Shown in pieces: positions 42,797 through 51,252 of a DNA stretch of 64,000 nt. This DNA comes from Enhygromyxa salina (GTDB lineage: Bacteria > Myxococcota_A > Polyangia > Nannocystales > Nannocystaceae). Numbering within the stretch: position 1 is the first letter of the stretch; each line of letters opens with the position of its first letter. The position numbers and the translations under genes are program-made. A model generated the notes under the pieces. The model saw only the letters and a program-made list of their open reading frames with translations, was not told the DNA's origin and did no database searches. The DNA is taken from NCBI RefSeq assembly GCF_002994635.1, contig NZ_PVNL01000054.1:1-64000 (forward strand), in the 5' to 3' direction.

Positions 42797-44203
42797 ATGC
42801 CGCTGCCTCCGCTCCCTCGCACGCGATCCGAACGGATCTTGTGGAGCGTGCTCGAGGAGCACTTCGAAGACGCGCAGTACTTGTTCTTGGGCTGGGAAGA
42901 CGGGCTGGACCGGGCCGACACGTCACTGCGTGAGCTCGCGATCGGGCCGGAGCGGCGCTTCGCGGCCCACGTGCGTGGCTTGGTCCACGGCGGGATCCCG
43001 GTCGTCGAGCGGCTCTTGTTTCCTGCGATCCGTGCAGCGGGCGCCGAGCAGGCGTTTGACGAGCGGGCCCAGCGAGCCACCGCGGCGCTGTCGATCCTGG
43101 CGCAGGGCGTGCCCGGCACCGAGCGCTTGATCGCGGCGGCGACCGAAGAATTGGCGCCCGAGTCGGCGGCTCACCTGCATCGGGCTCTGCAGCTGTGGGA
43201 CGCACCCGGGTCCGATCGCGCGTTGTGGGAGGCGAGCCTGCGCACCGACGCGAATTCATGGCCAGCGTGGCTGCGAACGTTCGCTATTCGGGGCCAACCG
43301 GCCGACGAGAACATGGTCAACTTCTGCCTGCGCGGTGATCGAGCCGCGGTGTTGGCCGCGCTCGCGGTCGTGCCCGACATGGCGGCCAGCGTCGGTGATC
43401 GGGTCCACGACGTGCTCGAGTACTTCCTGGGCAGCAGCGACACCGAGGTGAGGGTCGCCGCGTTGCGGGCGGGGCTGCAGGTCGGCAGTCACCGGGCCTG
43501 GGGTCTGTGCCGGGAGTGGTTCGAGTCGCCCGCCGTCCCACCTGCGATCATCGAGCTGATCGGCGTGATCGGCAGCGCCGCAGATCATCAGGCGCTGATC
43601 AAGAGCGTCGTCGACGGTCACATCAGCGAGGCCCGGGTGTGGGCGCTGGGGTTCTCCGGCCGCCCGTACGCCGCGCACCTGTGCATGCAGCTGCTGCGTC
43701 ACCGCGATGAACGGATCGTGCGTCTCGCGTTCGAGGCATTTTGTGCGATCACCGGGCTGCCGAGCGACAGCCCCCAGGTCGTCGTGCCCGAGCTGCGGCC
43801 GGGTGATCGGGACCTCGCGGATCCAGACGGCGAATTCGCGGCCAAAGAAGCCGCCCTCGACGCGGCGGTCGAGGCTGACGCCGCCGCCGGCCTCGACCCT
43901 GGCGTGCGTCGGCTCCCGCTGCCCAAGCCCGAGGCGGTCGAAGCGTGGTGGTCCGCCGCGAACAGCCGCTTCGATCCGCGTCGACGATTCTGGTCGGGGC
44001 GTGTCGCCAGCCTCGAGGTCGCGCGCAGCGTGTACGTCAACGGCCCTAGTCGGCGCCGACACCTGCTTGGCTACGAGATGACGCTGCGAACCCGCTCGCG
44101 CGTGCAGCCGAGCACCCGCGCGTTCGCGGCCCGCCAGCTGCGTCAGCTCAACGCGCTCGCCGAGTCGACCATCGATCCACAGCGGGGCTACCTCGACATC
44201 TGA
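42797..44203 (+). CDS. TIGR02270-family HEAT-repeat protein, type VI-associated
   Basis: This 468-residue soluble protein is built of helical HEAT-like repeats (LGSSDTEVRVAALRAGLQVG, HRDERIVRLAFEAFCAITGL). It opens with the family's ILWSVLEEHFEDAQYLFLGWE region and ends with a LARxVY..G....LGYEM-like segment. Proteins of this group are usually encoded with DUF2169 and DUF4150 genes in type VI secretion effector clusters, as here. Their biochemical role is not established; a chaperone or scaffold role is likely. It is the first of five same-strand genes with almost no spacing (42797-48153). Confidence 0.82.
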   Translation: MPLPPLPRTRSERILWSVLEEHFEDAQYLFLGWEDGLDRADTSLRELAIGPERRFAAHVRGLVHGGIPVVERLLFPAIRAAGAEQAFDERAQRATAALSILAQGVPGTERLIAAATEELAPESAAHLHRALQLWDAPGSDRALWEASLRTDANSWPAWLRTFAIRGQPADENMVNFCLRGDRAAVLAALAVVPDMAASVGDRVHDVLEYFLGSSDTEVRVAALRAGLQVGSHRAWGLCREWFESPAVPPAIIELIGVIGSAADHQALIKSVVDGHISEARVWALGFSGRPYAAHLCMQLLRHRDERIVRLAFEAFCAITGLPSDSPQVVVPELRPGDRDLADPDGEFAAKEAALDAAVEADAAAGLDPGVRRLPLPKPEAVEAWWSAANSRFDPRRRFWSGRVASLEVARSVYVNGPSRRRHLLGYEMTLRTRSRVQPSTRAFAARQLRQLNALAESTIDPQRGYLDI

Positions 44204-44218
44204 GCCACATTGAGCCAC

Positions 44219-45307
44219 ATGGGTCCGATCGAAAACCTCTCGCCCTACGGGTTCGCCTGTCTGCCCAACGTCGATCGTCACGGCCAGGAGATCGTCGTCG
44301 TGGCTGTCGCCGCCCACTTCGAGCTGCCCCGACCCGGGCGCGTGCATCGGGGCCCGCTCGTTCGCTGCGAGCAGCAGCCGCCCCCCCACTTCGACGACGT
44401 GTACTGGGGCGATCCGGCGACCACGAGCCTGCGCTACGAGGGCCAGAGCGCCTACTCGCGGCCGGGCACAGACGTGTACCTCAGCGGCAGCGCGCACGCG
44501 CCCAACGGTCGACCGGTCCGGCAGCTCAACGTGGATCTCGGCGTTGGACCCTGCCGCGTGCGCGCGCGGGTCACCGGAGATCGTGTGTGGGTCAGCGCCG
44601 GGGGCACGCTGCGTGCGTCGCCCCCCGCACCCTTCGTGCGCATGCCCTTGGTGTGGGAGCGGGCCTACGGCGGCGGTGACATCGACGCCGGACCGCGGGG
44701 CTACGAAGCTCGCAATCCGCTCGGCGTTGGGCTGTACGCGAGCGTCGAAGCGGCCACCAACGCGGCCTTGCCCAACATCGAGGACCCGCGCACACCGGTC
44801 GGGGAGCCCGGGTCTCGACCGCGGCCGATCGGCTTCGGACCGGTCGCGCGGCACTGGCTTCCCCGCGCGAGCTTCGCCGGGACCTATGACGATCACTGGA
44901 AGCGATCACGCGCGCCGCTGTGGCCTGACGACCTCGACGAGCGCTTTTTCTTGGCGGCTGCGCCCGGCTTGAGCGCGATCCCACACCTGCAAGGTGGCGA
45001 GTCGGTCGTGATGTCTGGCGTCCACCCCGAAGGTGGCTTTGGGTTCGTCCTGCCCACGCTCCGGCTCAGCTGCAAGTCGGCGTTTCGCGGCGGCGTCGAG
45101 CGGGTCGGCCTGCGATTTGACGCGCTGATCCTCGAGCCAGACGAGGGCCGCGTCAGCCTGATCTTGCGGGCCAACGTACAGCTCGGCCGCGGCGCCGAGC
45201 ATCGCCACTCGCTGGTGCGGGCCCTCGAAGCGTGGGAGCCGATGCCCCCGATCGCGCAGGCGCAGGCCCCCGCGCGAAACGTGAAACCGAGGGAGGCCCG
45301 GTCATGA
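44219..45307 (+). CDS. DUF2169-family adaptor protein, type VI effector-associated
   Basis: This 362-residue protein opens with the DUF2169 pattern NLSPYGFACLPNVDRHGQE and VVAVAAHFELP. It contains PVRQLNVDLGVGPCRVRARV and the MPLVWERAYGG motif. DUF2169 proteins act as adaptors or chaperones that load PAAR/DUF4150 effectors onto the VgrG spike of the type VI system (established for related Agrobacterium effectors). The ATG at 44219 is used; a TTG at 44210 is an alternative. The region 44201-44220 is a perfect 10-bp duplication (TGAGCCACAT twice) that repeats the upstream stop codon, so the original spacing to the previous gene was probably shorter. The end overlaps the next gene by four bases. 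Confidence 0.86.
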   Translation: MGPIENLSPYGFACLPNVDRHGQEIVVVAVAAHFELPRPGRVHRGPLVRCEQQPPPHFDDVYWGDPATTSLRYEGQSAYSRPGTDVYLSGSAHAPNGRPVRQLNVDLGVGPCRVRARVTGDRVWVSAGGTLRASPPAPFVRMPLVWERAYGGGDIDAGPRGYEARNPLGVGLYASVEAATNAALPNIEDPRTPVGEPGSRPRPIGFGPVARHWLPRASFAGTYDDHWKRSRAPLWPDDLDERFFLAAAPGLSAIPHLQGGESVVMSGVHPEGGFGFVLPTLRLSCKSAFRGGVERVGLRFDALILEPDEGRVSLILRANVQLGRGAEHRHSLVRALEAWEPMPPIAQAQAPARNVKPREARS

Positions 45308-46347
45308 GTCGAGCACCTGTCGCGGTGATCGGCGTGGGCGTGTGCACCTCGCTCGGGCTCGACGCCGAGAGCTCGCTCGCGGCGGTCGAGGCCGGGCTGT
45401 CGCGCATGGTCGAGACCCAGGCGTTTGGCACGGGCGACGCCTCGGCCGTGTGCGCGCCGCTCGAGCTGCTTGGGCTCGACACCGCTCGCGGACGCCGTCT
45501 GCACTGGCTGGCCGGGACCGCCTACCTCGATCTCGTCCGGCGGTTCCCCGACTGGAAGCGGGTCGATGTCCCGCTGCTGATGGTCGGACCCGAGCCCAGC
45601 GCCGATCACGACGCGCCGCGTGACTTCATGATTACCCACCTGCGCGAGCTCAGCGACGCCGCGGTTCCGCGCCCGATCGGCGACTTTTGGATCGCTGGCG
45701 GTCGCGGCGGGTGGTTTGACGCGTGCGCGCGGGCGATCGCGCTGCTGCACGGGGGCGAGCGCATGGTGATGCTCGGCGCGGTCGACAGCGACTGCGATCC
45801 CGCCTCGCTGCTGCGCCTGTCCAAGCGCGGCGCGCTGCTGGGCGACGACAACCCCCAGGGTCGGATCCCCGGTGAAGCCGCGGTGTTCGTGTTGCTGGCC
45901 CGGTCGGAGATCCCCCGCCAGATCAAGGCCCGCCCGTCGGCGTGGATCGGCGCGGTGCAGCGCGGGCGCGAGTCGAACCATCTGCTGCAGCCCAAGTCTT
46001 CGCTCGCCCACGGGCTCACGCGCGTGTTCGAGCAGCTGCGCGAGACCCATCCAAATTGGCGGGCCGACGCGGTGTACTCGGGTCAACCCACCACCAACTA
46101 CTGGGGGCGCGAGTTCAAGCTGGCCTCGCTGCGCCACGCCGAGCTGATGCCCGAACCCATGCGCTACGCCAGCCTCCACGACGAGCTGGGGGACTGCGGC
46201 GCCGTGAGTGCGCCCCTGCAGCTCGCGTTCGCCAGCCTCCGATTCTCGCGCGGGGACGAGCGTCAACGTGTTCTGATCTACGCTGAGTCGGACGACGGCT
46301 CACTCGGCGCCTGCTTGGTCGAGGCAGGCGAGAAAGCCAAACCCTGA
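45304..46347 (+). CDS. Degenerate beta-ketoacyl-synthase-like (thiolase-fold) protein
   Basis: This 347-residue protein has the thiolase/ketosynthase fold (opening APVAVIGVGVCTSLGLDAES). A cysteine in GWFDACARAI aligns with the nucleophile region of ketosynthases. The two catalytic histidines are not conserved: the usual HGTxTxxxD is YSGQPTTNY, and the usual K...GHxxGAAG is HDELGDCGAVSA. It is therefore unlikely to condense acyl chains and may serve as a structural partner. Such proteins are a recurrent member of DUF2169/DUF4150 clusters. ATGA overlap with DUF2169 and a 4-bp gap to the DUF4150 gene indicate coupled translation. Confidence 0.8.
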   Translation: MSRAPVAVIGVGVCTSLGLDAESSLAAVEAGLSRMVETQAFGTGDASAVCAPLELLGLDTARGRRLHWLAGTAYLDLVRRFPDWKRVDVPLLMVGPEPSADHDAPRDFMITHLRELSDAAVPRPIGDFWIAGGRGGWFDACARAIALLHGGERMVMLGAVDSDCDPASLLRLSKRGALLGDDNPQGRIPGEAAVFVLLARSEIPRQIKARPSAWIGAVQRGRESNHLLQPKSSLAHGLTRVFEQLRETHPNWRADAVYSGQPTTNYWGREFKLASLRHAELMPEPMRYASLHDELGDCGAVSAPLQLAFASLRFSRGDERQRVLIYAESDDGSLGACLVEAGEKAKP

Positions 46348-46351
46348 ACTC

Positions 46352-47347
46352 ATGAGCGTCTACGCCAACAGCCTCTCGATCGTCCACCAGGGCGACGGCA
46401 AGACCCACACCTGCCCGATCCCCGACGTGTGCAAGACCCCGTCGCCCGCGGGCCCGGTGCCGATCCCCTACGTCAACGTGGCGATGAGCTCGAACCTGTC
46501 GGGCGGCAGCACCACCGTCAAGATCCAGAGCTGCTCGGTCGCGCTGGAGTCGTCGAGCATCGCGATGAGCTCGGGCGACGAGGCCGGCACCGCGGGCGGT
46601 GTGATCTCGTCCAAGAACATGGGCAAGCTGTCGTGGAGCACCTCGAGCCCCAACGTGAAGTTCGAGGGCAAGGGCGTGGTCCGGTTCACCGACGTCGCCG
46701 GCCACAACGGCAACCAGGACAACACCTTCACGCTGGTCGTCGGGGACGTCAACGTCGCGTACCCGTTCGAGAGCCCCGACGATCTGTGTCCCAACTGCGG
46801 CGAGAAGGCCAGCGCGCACGAGTCGGACAACTTCCCGCTGCCCGAGAGCGAAGACAGTCAAAAGTCCGCCGAAGACTTCTCCAACGTGATCCTCGCCGGC
46901 GAGACGACCGGTGGCAAGCAGGGCATGGTCGGGGCCCTGGTCTGCGAGTGCCCACCCGACGCGACCAAGCACACCTACGTCGCGGTCGCGGGCCAGCCCT
47001 CGGGGCCGAGTTCGTTCAAGGGCTGGGCGGGGCTCGCGAGCGCGGCCGGCATGACCCCCGCGGTCAACGTCGCGCCCAAAGATCCCATGACCGTTCGGAC
47101 CGCGCGAGGGACCGAGGTCGCGCTGCGCAAGCCGATCGACGGCAAGCACCCGCCGGGCCAGTGCGCCGCCCAAAAAATGATCATGACCGCGCTCGACAAC
47201 GGCTGTAAGCCGACGTCGATGACCGAGACCTGGGCTCGCCGCGACAAGGGCCACGTCACCGGTCACTCGATCCCGTCGTGCCCGTCGTGCAAGGACAACA
47301 TCGCCGCGATGCTGTGCCCAAACCCGCGCGAGGGTGAGGCGACCTGA
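46352..47347 (+). CDS. DUF4150/PAAR-like protein with C-terminal deaminase-like toxin domain
   Basis: This 331-residue protein has an N-terminal DUF4150 domain (about 1-130: VYANSLSIVHQGDGKTHTCP, CKTPSPAGPVPIPYVNVA, SGDEAGTAGGVISSKNMGK). This PAAR-like tip is placed on the spike of type VI or related injection systems. A CPNC...H zinc-binding-like spot (146-156) follows. The tail (about 205-325) matches the layout of nucleic-acid-deaminase toxins: PPGQCAAQKMIMTAL (268-282), then a strand, then SIPSCPSCKDNIAAMLC (306-322). The two Cys of CPSC and Cys271 could hold zinc. The usual catalytic Glu two residues after the first ligand is Ala here (CAAQ for C/HxE), so activity is uncertain. A SUKH gene follows immediately. 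Confidence 0.8.
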   Translation: MSVYANSLSIVHQGDGKTHTCPIPDVCKTPSPAGPVPIPYVNVAMSSNLSGGSTTVKIQSCSVALESSSIAMSSGDEAGTAGGVISSKNMGKLSWSTSSPNVKFEGKGVVRFTDVAGHNGNQDNTFTLVVGDVNVAYPFESPDDLCPNCGEKASAHESDNFPLPESEDSQKSAEDFSNVILAGETTGGKQGMVGALVCECPPDATKHTYVAVAGQPSGPSSFKGWAGLASAAGMTPAVNVAPKDPMTVRTARGTEVALRKPIDGKHPPGQCAAQKMIMTALDNGCKPTSMTETWARRDKGHVTGHSIPSCPSCKDNIAAMLCPNPREGEAT

Positions 47348-48153
47348 TGGCGGACCCGGCCGCTGTCGCCAGGGCCAAGATCGACGAGCTCGTCCAGCTG
47401 GCCAGCGCCTGGCAGCCCGACTTCGGCGACAAGGTGGTGGGCGCCGAGCTCGAGCTCGTCAACGCGATCGAGGCCGGGCTCGGGGTCGAGCTCGAGCCGG
47501 TCCATCGGGCCTTCCTCGAGCGCATGGGGGTCGACAGCGCTGGGCTCGACGCGTACGGCGACGACGTCATCGACCTGCGCGCGCAGTCGCTGCTCGACTT
47601 CATCGAGGCCGGATACAACTTCGATCCGCGCGCGTTCGTGATCGCCGGCGTTCCCAGCGAGGAGCTGGTGCCGCTCTTGATGTTTGATCGCCGCGGACAC
47701 AGCGAGCCCGCGCCGCTGGTCCGGCTCGGGTTCGGCGACGGCGAGCGACCGGCGATCACCCTCGAGCACAGCTCGTTCGCGGCCATGCTGTTCGGCTTCG
47801 CGTTCCTCACCAAGTGCCTGCCGCGCCACGCCTGGGAGCTGCACCTCGAGTCGCCGGGGACCAAGCCACCGCGGTTTCCCGACGCCAGGTCCGGCCGCCA
47901 GCCGGGCCGATGGTTGCCGCGCTTTGGCTGGATGCTCGGGCAGCTGGGCTTCGCCACGATCGCCAACACCGGGCCGTGGTGCGTGTGCGGCGAGCGGGCT
48001 GGTGCGGCCGTGATGATGTACGAGTGCCCCGGCTTCACGCCCGACGTGCGGGTCGCCGCGGATCAGCGGATCGACCTCGCGCAGCTCGTCGAGGTTCTGT
48101 GCGACAACCTCGAGCTGCGCACGCGCCCGACCTCGCTGCGAAAGCCGAGCTAG
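47347..48153 (+). CDS. SUKH (SMI1/KNR4)-family immunity protein
   Basis: This 268-residue cytosolic protein has SUKH-type features in its first half (VHRAFLERMGVDSAG, PREFVIAGVPSEELVPLL-like strands, VRLGFGDGERPAITL). SUKH proteins are the most common immunity proteins for nuclease- and deaminase-type polymorphic toxins. The ATG shares its A with the stop codon of the toxin gene (TGATG), so the pair is translated together, as expected of a toxin and its antidote. A second SUKH-containing gene converges from the other side, sharing the four bases CTAG. Confidence 0.82.
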   Translation: MADPAAVARAKIDELVQLASAWQPDFGDKVVGAELELVNAIEAGLGVELEPVHRAFLERMGVDSAGLDAYGDDVIDLRAQSLLDFIEAGYNFDPRAFVIAGVPSEELVPLLMFDRRGHSEPAPLVRLGFGDGERPAITLEHSSFAAMLFGFAFLTKCLPRHAWELHLESPGTKPPRFPDARSGRQPGRWLPRFGWMLGQLGFATIANTGPWCVCGERAGAAVMMYECPGFTPDVRVAADQRIDLAQLVEVLCDNLELRTRPTSLRKPS

Positions 48154-49343
48154 ATCGGCTCGACGGCGGCGTTCAGGGCGGCCTCGACGGCGGGCAGATC
48201 GGGGCAGGGCAACGCGATGAAGTCGGCGAGCTGGGGTCGCCTCGGCTTGGGTTGGACCGCGTGGATCAGACCGAGTCGAACCCGCTGCCAGCGCTGCCGC
48301 GCGGCCTCGACCTCGCCGAGCTCGGTCTGGATCTGGGCCGCGAGCGCGACGTTGGCGAGGCCGGTCGCGCCCGCCCGCAAGACCTCGAGCGCGCGCCGAG
48401 CTTGGCCGTCGCGCCACAGCGCGAGCGCGTGGTACCCCGCGACCAGCTGACTCAGCGTCGCCGGGTGTCCGCCAGCGGCGAACAGCTCGATCGCGCGTCG
48501 ATCCGCGCCAGCGCGGGCAGCCGCGATCCCGGCGTGAGCGCGCAGCCACGGCCCGTCTCGCTCGGCCAGCGCCTCGATCCGGTCCAGGCGGCCCGTCAAC
48601 AGATCGAGCTCGGTGATCGCCCGATCGAGCTCGTGCACGCTGGGGTCGGGACCGACGCGCGCCCAGGCTCGCTCGATCAACGTCGCGGCTTGGGCCCGGT
48701 CCTGAACCAGCACAGCGCGTCCGAGCGCGACCGCGGCCTCCACGTCATCCTCATCGTCGGCGACCCGACGCTCGAGCGCCGCGAGCTCGGCCACCCGCGC
48801 CCGCTCGGGGGCGAGGCCCCGCTCGAGCTCGCGCCGATACCAGCTTGTGAACTCGAGCCCGGTCGGATGTAGCTGCGGTGACCCGCTCGGGGTCACGTCC
48901 CACACGCGCCCCCGATCCGGACCGCTGACCACCAGCACCGAGCTCTCGTCGCAGCCCGCCTCGGCCAGCGGCAGGCATCCGCGCAGCCACAGGGGATCCG
49001 CGTAGTCGTCGGCGTCCTCGTCCCAGGCGAGCTCGACCGGCGCGCTGCCCGAGTGAGGGAAGGGCGAGTCGAGCGGTCCGAGGAACGCGCTCGTGGTCGG
49101 CAGCGCCGTCGCCTCGGCCAGGCGTGCGAGGGCCCCCCCGGGTCTCACGGGTACCGGGGCATGATCGCCGATCGCCTCGAGAACCCCGCGGTACCCGGGT
49201 GGCAGCGTGATCTCGTTGGCAGTCTCGAACCGGCTGATCGCCGCTGGCGTGATCGGCTCGGCCCACCCGCGCCACCACGGTGCGATCTCCTCGAGTTCAC
49301 GCGCGAGCGCGATCAGGTCGGTGAGCGGCTCGGTTGTTTCCAT
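48150..49343 (-). CDS. SUKH-like domain fused to helical TPR-like repeats
   Basis: This is a 397-residue protein. The N-terminal half (about 1-165) reads as a SUKH/SMI1 domain: ITPAAISRFETANEITLPPG, YRGVLEAIGDHAPV, and a C-terminal strand region with SSVLVVSGPDRGRVWDV. The rest (about 170-397) is alanine-rich helical repeats like TPRs. It converges with the previous SUKH gene and the stop codons overlap in CTAG. It may be a spare or silent immunity protein against a related toxin, or a regulator. The ATG at 49343 is used; another ATG at 49355 is possible. Confidence 0.75.
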   Translation of the reverse strand: METTEPLTDLIALARELEEIAPWWRGWAEPITPAAISRFETANEITLPPGYRGVLEAIGDHAPVPVRPGGALARLAEATALPTTSAFLGPLDSPFPHSGSAPVELAWDEDADDYADPLWLRGCLPLAEAGCDESSVLVVSGPDRGRVWDVTPSGSPQLHPTGLEFTSWYRRELERGLAPERARVAELAALERRVADDEDDVEAAVALGRAVLVQDRAQAATLIERAWARVGPDPSVHELDRAITELDLLTGRLDRIEALAERDGPWLRAHAGIAAARAGADRRAIELFAAGGHPATLSQLVAGYHALALWRDGQARRALEVLRAGATGLANVALAAQIQTELGEVEAARQRWQRVRLGLIHAVQPKPRRPQLADFIALPCPDLPAVEAALNAAVEPI

Positions 49344-49696
49344 GTCGCCAAGCATGCCCGGCTCTGGTTGTGCGCGGGCACACTGAACACGCAGCAAGTG
49401 CCGCCACAGACCTTCGGAGCCGAGGATCGCGGCTCTCCGGCTCGCCCGACCGCGGGGGTCGCCCTCGGCAGGTGGTCACGACGCCAGTCTTTGCCCCTCC
49501 AGCGCCAGATTCCCGGCTTGCACGGGGCCACAAATGCCTGCATTGGGTATAACCGTCGAGACAGGATGAGCCGAGCGCGCGAAATTCGCGCAGTCTTCGC
49601 AGTCGGCATGTCCTGTGCCCCGGAGTCTCCCCCCAGGAACCAGATCATCCGCGGCCTCGCGCCGCGATCCATCCTCCCCGCCGCTGAATAGCGGCA
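49344..49696. other. Intergenic region upstream of the ECF operon
   Basis: This 353-bp gap between divergent genes contains no supported gene. TATAAC at 49548-49553 may be a -10 box for the sigma operon. A 5-bp hairpin, CCGCTgaatAGCGG (49681-49694), stands directly before the TTG start and could affect translation. No -35 could be chosen. Confidence 0.55.
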
Positions 49697-50431
49697 TTGA
49701 GCACCCGTCCAAAGGCAGCGACACACGTGGTCCCCCCAGACGCCGAGGACTTGGCCCTCGTAACCGCCGTCAAAGGCGGAGACAAGCGGGCCTTCAAAGT
49801 TCTGATGCAGCGCTACCAGCGCAAAGTCTATGCCGTCGCCTACGGGTTTCTGCGTAACCAAGAGGACGCCCTCGATGTCGTCCAAGAGAGCTTCATCAAG
49901 GTTCACCGGTACATCGGCAAGTTCGAAGGCAACTCTAGTTTCTACACCTGGCTGTACCGAATCGTGGCGAACCTCTGCATCGATCATCTGCGCAAGGCGA
50001 AGCGGCACCGCGACGTCGAGTTCGATGACGGGCTGCGCCACGACGGCAAGGACGAGCCGCCTTCCGACTTGCTCCCGCACCTGGCCCAGTTTGGTGATCC
50101 GTCGGACATGCTGCGTCGCAAAGAGATCCTCGCGGCCGTCGAAGCCAGCCTCGAGCATCTCAGCGACAAGCACCGCGCGGTGATCGTCATGCGCGAGCTG
50201 CAGGGCATGTCGTACGAGGAGATGGCGCAGAGCATGAAGTGCTCCAAGGGCACGATCATGAGCCGCCTGTTCCACGCGCGTCGCAACATGCAAAAGCTCC
50301 TCACGGATCGACTCGGCGCCTGCGTGCCGGCCCAGGACGCGACGGAGATCGAAGCGCGAGCGCTCGAGCGCAACGCCAGCAACCCCAATCACGGGCTTCA
50401 CACCGCCGGTGTCGCGGGCGGAGGGATCTGA
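49697..50431 (+). CDS. ECF-family RNA polymerase sigma factor (RpoE-like)
   Basis: This 244-residue sigma factor has a clear region 2 (AVKGGDKRAFKVLMQRYQRK, NQEDALDVVQESFIKV, FYTWLYRIVANLCIDHLRK) and region 4 (LSDKHRAVIVMRELQGMSYE, MKCSKGTIMSRLFHARRNMQ). The start is uncertain: TTG at 49697 is the first in-frame start after a stop. The GTG at 49730 would place region 2 at a more usual distance from the N-terminus. The next gene, overlapping by one base, encodes its probable membrane anti-sigma factor. Confidence 0.92.
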   Translation: MSTRPKAATHVVPPDAEDLALVTAVKGGDKRAFKVLMQRYQRKVYAVAYGFLRNQEDALDVVQESFIKVHRYIGKFEGNSSFYTWLYRIVANLCIDHLRKAKRHRDVEFDDGLRHDGKDEPPSDLLPHLAQFGDPSDMLRRKEILAAVEASLEHLSDKHRAVIVMRELQGMSYEEMAQSMKCSKGTIMSRLFHARRNMQKLLTDRLGACVPAQDATEIEARALERNASNPNHGLHTAGVAGGGI

Positions 50432-51252
50432 TGAGCAACCAGTCCATCGTTTCGGAATTCGACGAGCAACTGTCAGCCTACTTTGATGGGGAGCTCGGTG
50501 AAGGTGGTTCAGACCTCGGCGAGACGACTGGGCTTGGCGAACATGGGTCTGGCGAGACGTTGGGGGCGACCCTTCGGGCGCTCGTCAGCGGCGACGCTCA
50601 GAGTGATCCCGTGCCTGACCAAGAGTTGGCCGCGAGGTTGGCGGATCTCGCGTTCATGCGAACCATGATCGTGGGTGCGCTCGAGCACCAGGCCGAGCGC
50701 GTCCCCGAGGCCCGGTTCGAGCAGGTCTGGGACAATTTCGAGCAGGCGCTCGAGCGTGAGTCCCGACTGCAGGAGGCCGCCGAGGCGCCGCCTTCGCTGT
50801 GGCAGCGACTCGCAGAGTGGGTCCGGCCGGTTCGGCTCCCGCTCGCGGTCGTCGGTGCAGCTGGCGCGCTCGTGTTCGTGTTTGCCCGGTCGGCCGGCGC
50901 ACCAAACGATGGGGGCGCCGAGGCACAGGTGGTCGCGGAGAATTCGCAGGCGTCGAATACTCAGGCCGAGCCGGCGTCTGACGCCGAGCCCACACCGCAG
51001 GCGCGGACTCAGCCCGCGCTTGATCCGGCTCCCGAGCCCGCGCCCCGTGTGGCCGTTGCCCCTGAACCCTCCAACGTCGAGATCGCCCCCGAGATGTACC
51101 CCCAACCCGAGCCAGGTGAAGCCGAGATCCGCCGCATCGAATTTGGCGGGCGCACGGGCACCATCTCGCAGGTCGAGGGCACGCGGGGCACGACCACGGT
51201 GATCTGGGTGACCGAAGAAGACGCCCCTGTCGACAGTGAGCGCTCACTATGA
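50431..51252 (+). CDS. Single-span membrane anti-sigma factor
   Basis: This 273-residue protein opens with FDEQLSAYFDGELGEG, the hallmark of anti-sigma N-termini. A helical sigma-binding part (about 60-130) and one membrane helix (about 136-153) follow. The outer half is a Pro/Ala/Glu-rich sensor stalk and ends with IEFGGRTGTISQVEGTRG and TTVIWVTEED. The zinc-binding HxxxCxxC of ZAS anti-sigma factors is absent, so it is a non-ZAS type. GGAGG lies upstream of the ATG, which overlaps the sigma gene's stop; the end overlaps the next gene by four bases (ATGA). Confidence 0.85.
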   Translation: MSNQSIVSEFDEQLSAYFDGELGEGGSDLGETTGLGEHGSGETLGATLRALVSGDAQSDPVPDQELAARLADLAFMRTMIVGALEHQAERVPEARFEQVWDNFEQALERESRLQEAAEAPPSLWQRLAEWVRPVRLPLAVVGAAGALVFVFARSAGAPNDGGAEAQVVAENSQASNTQAEPASDAEPTPQARTQPALDPAPEPAPRVAVAPEPSNVEIAPEMYPQPEPGEAEIRRIEFGGRTGTISQVEGTRGTTTVIWVTEEDAPVDSERSL

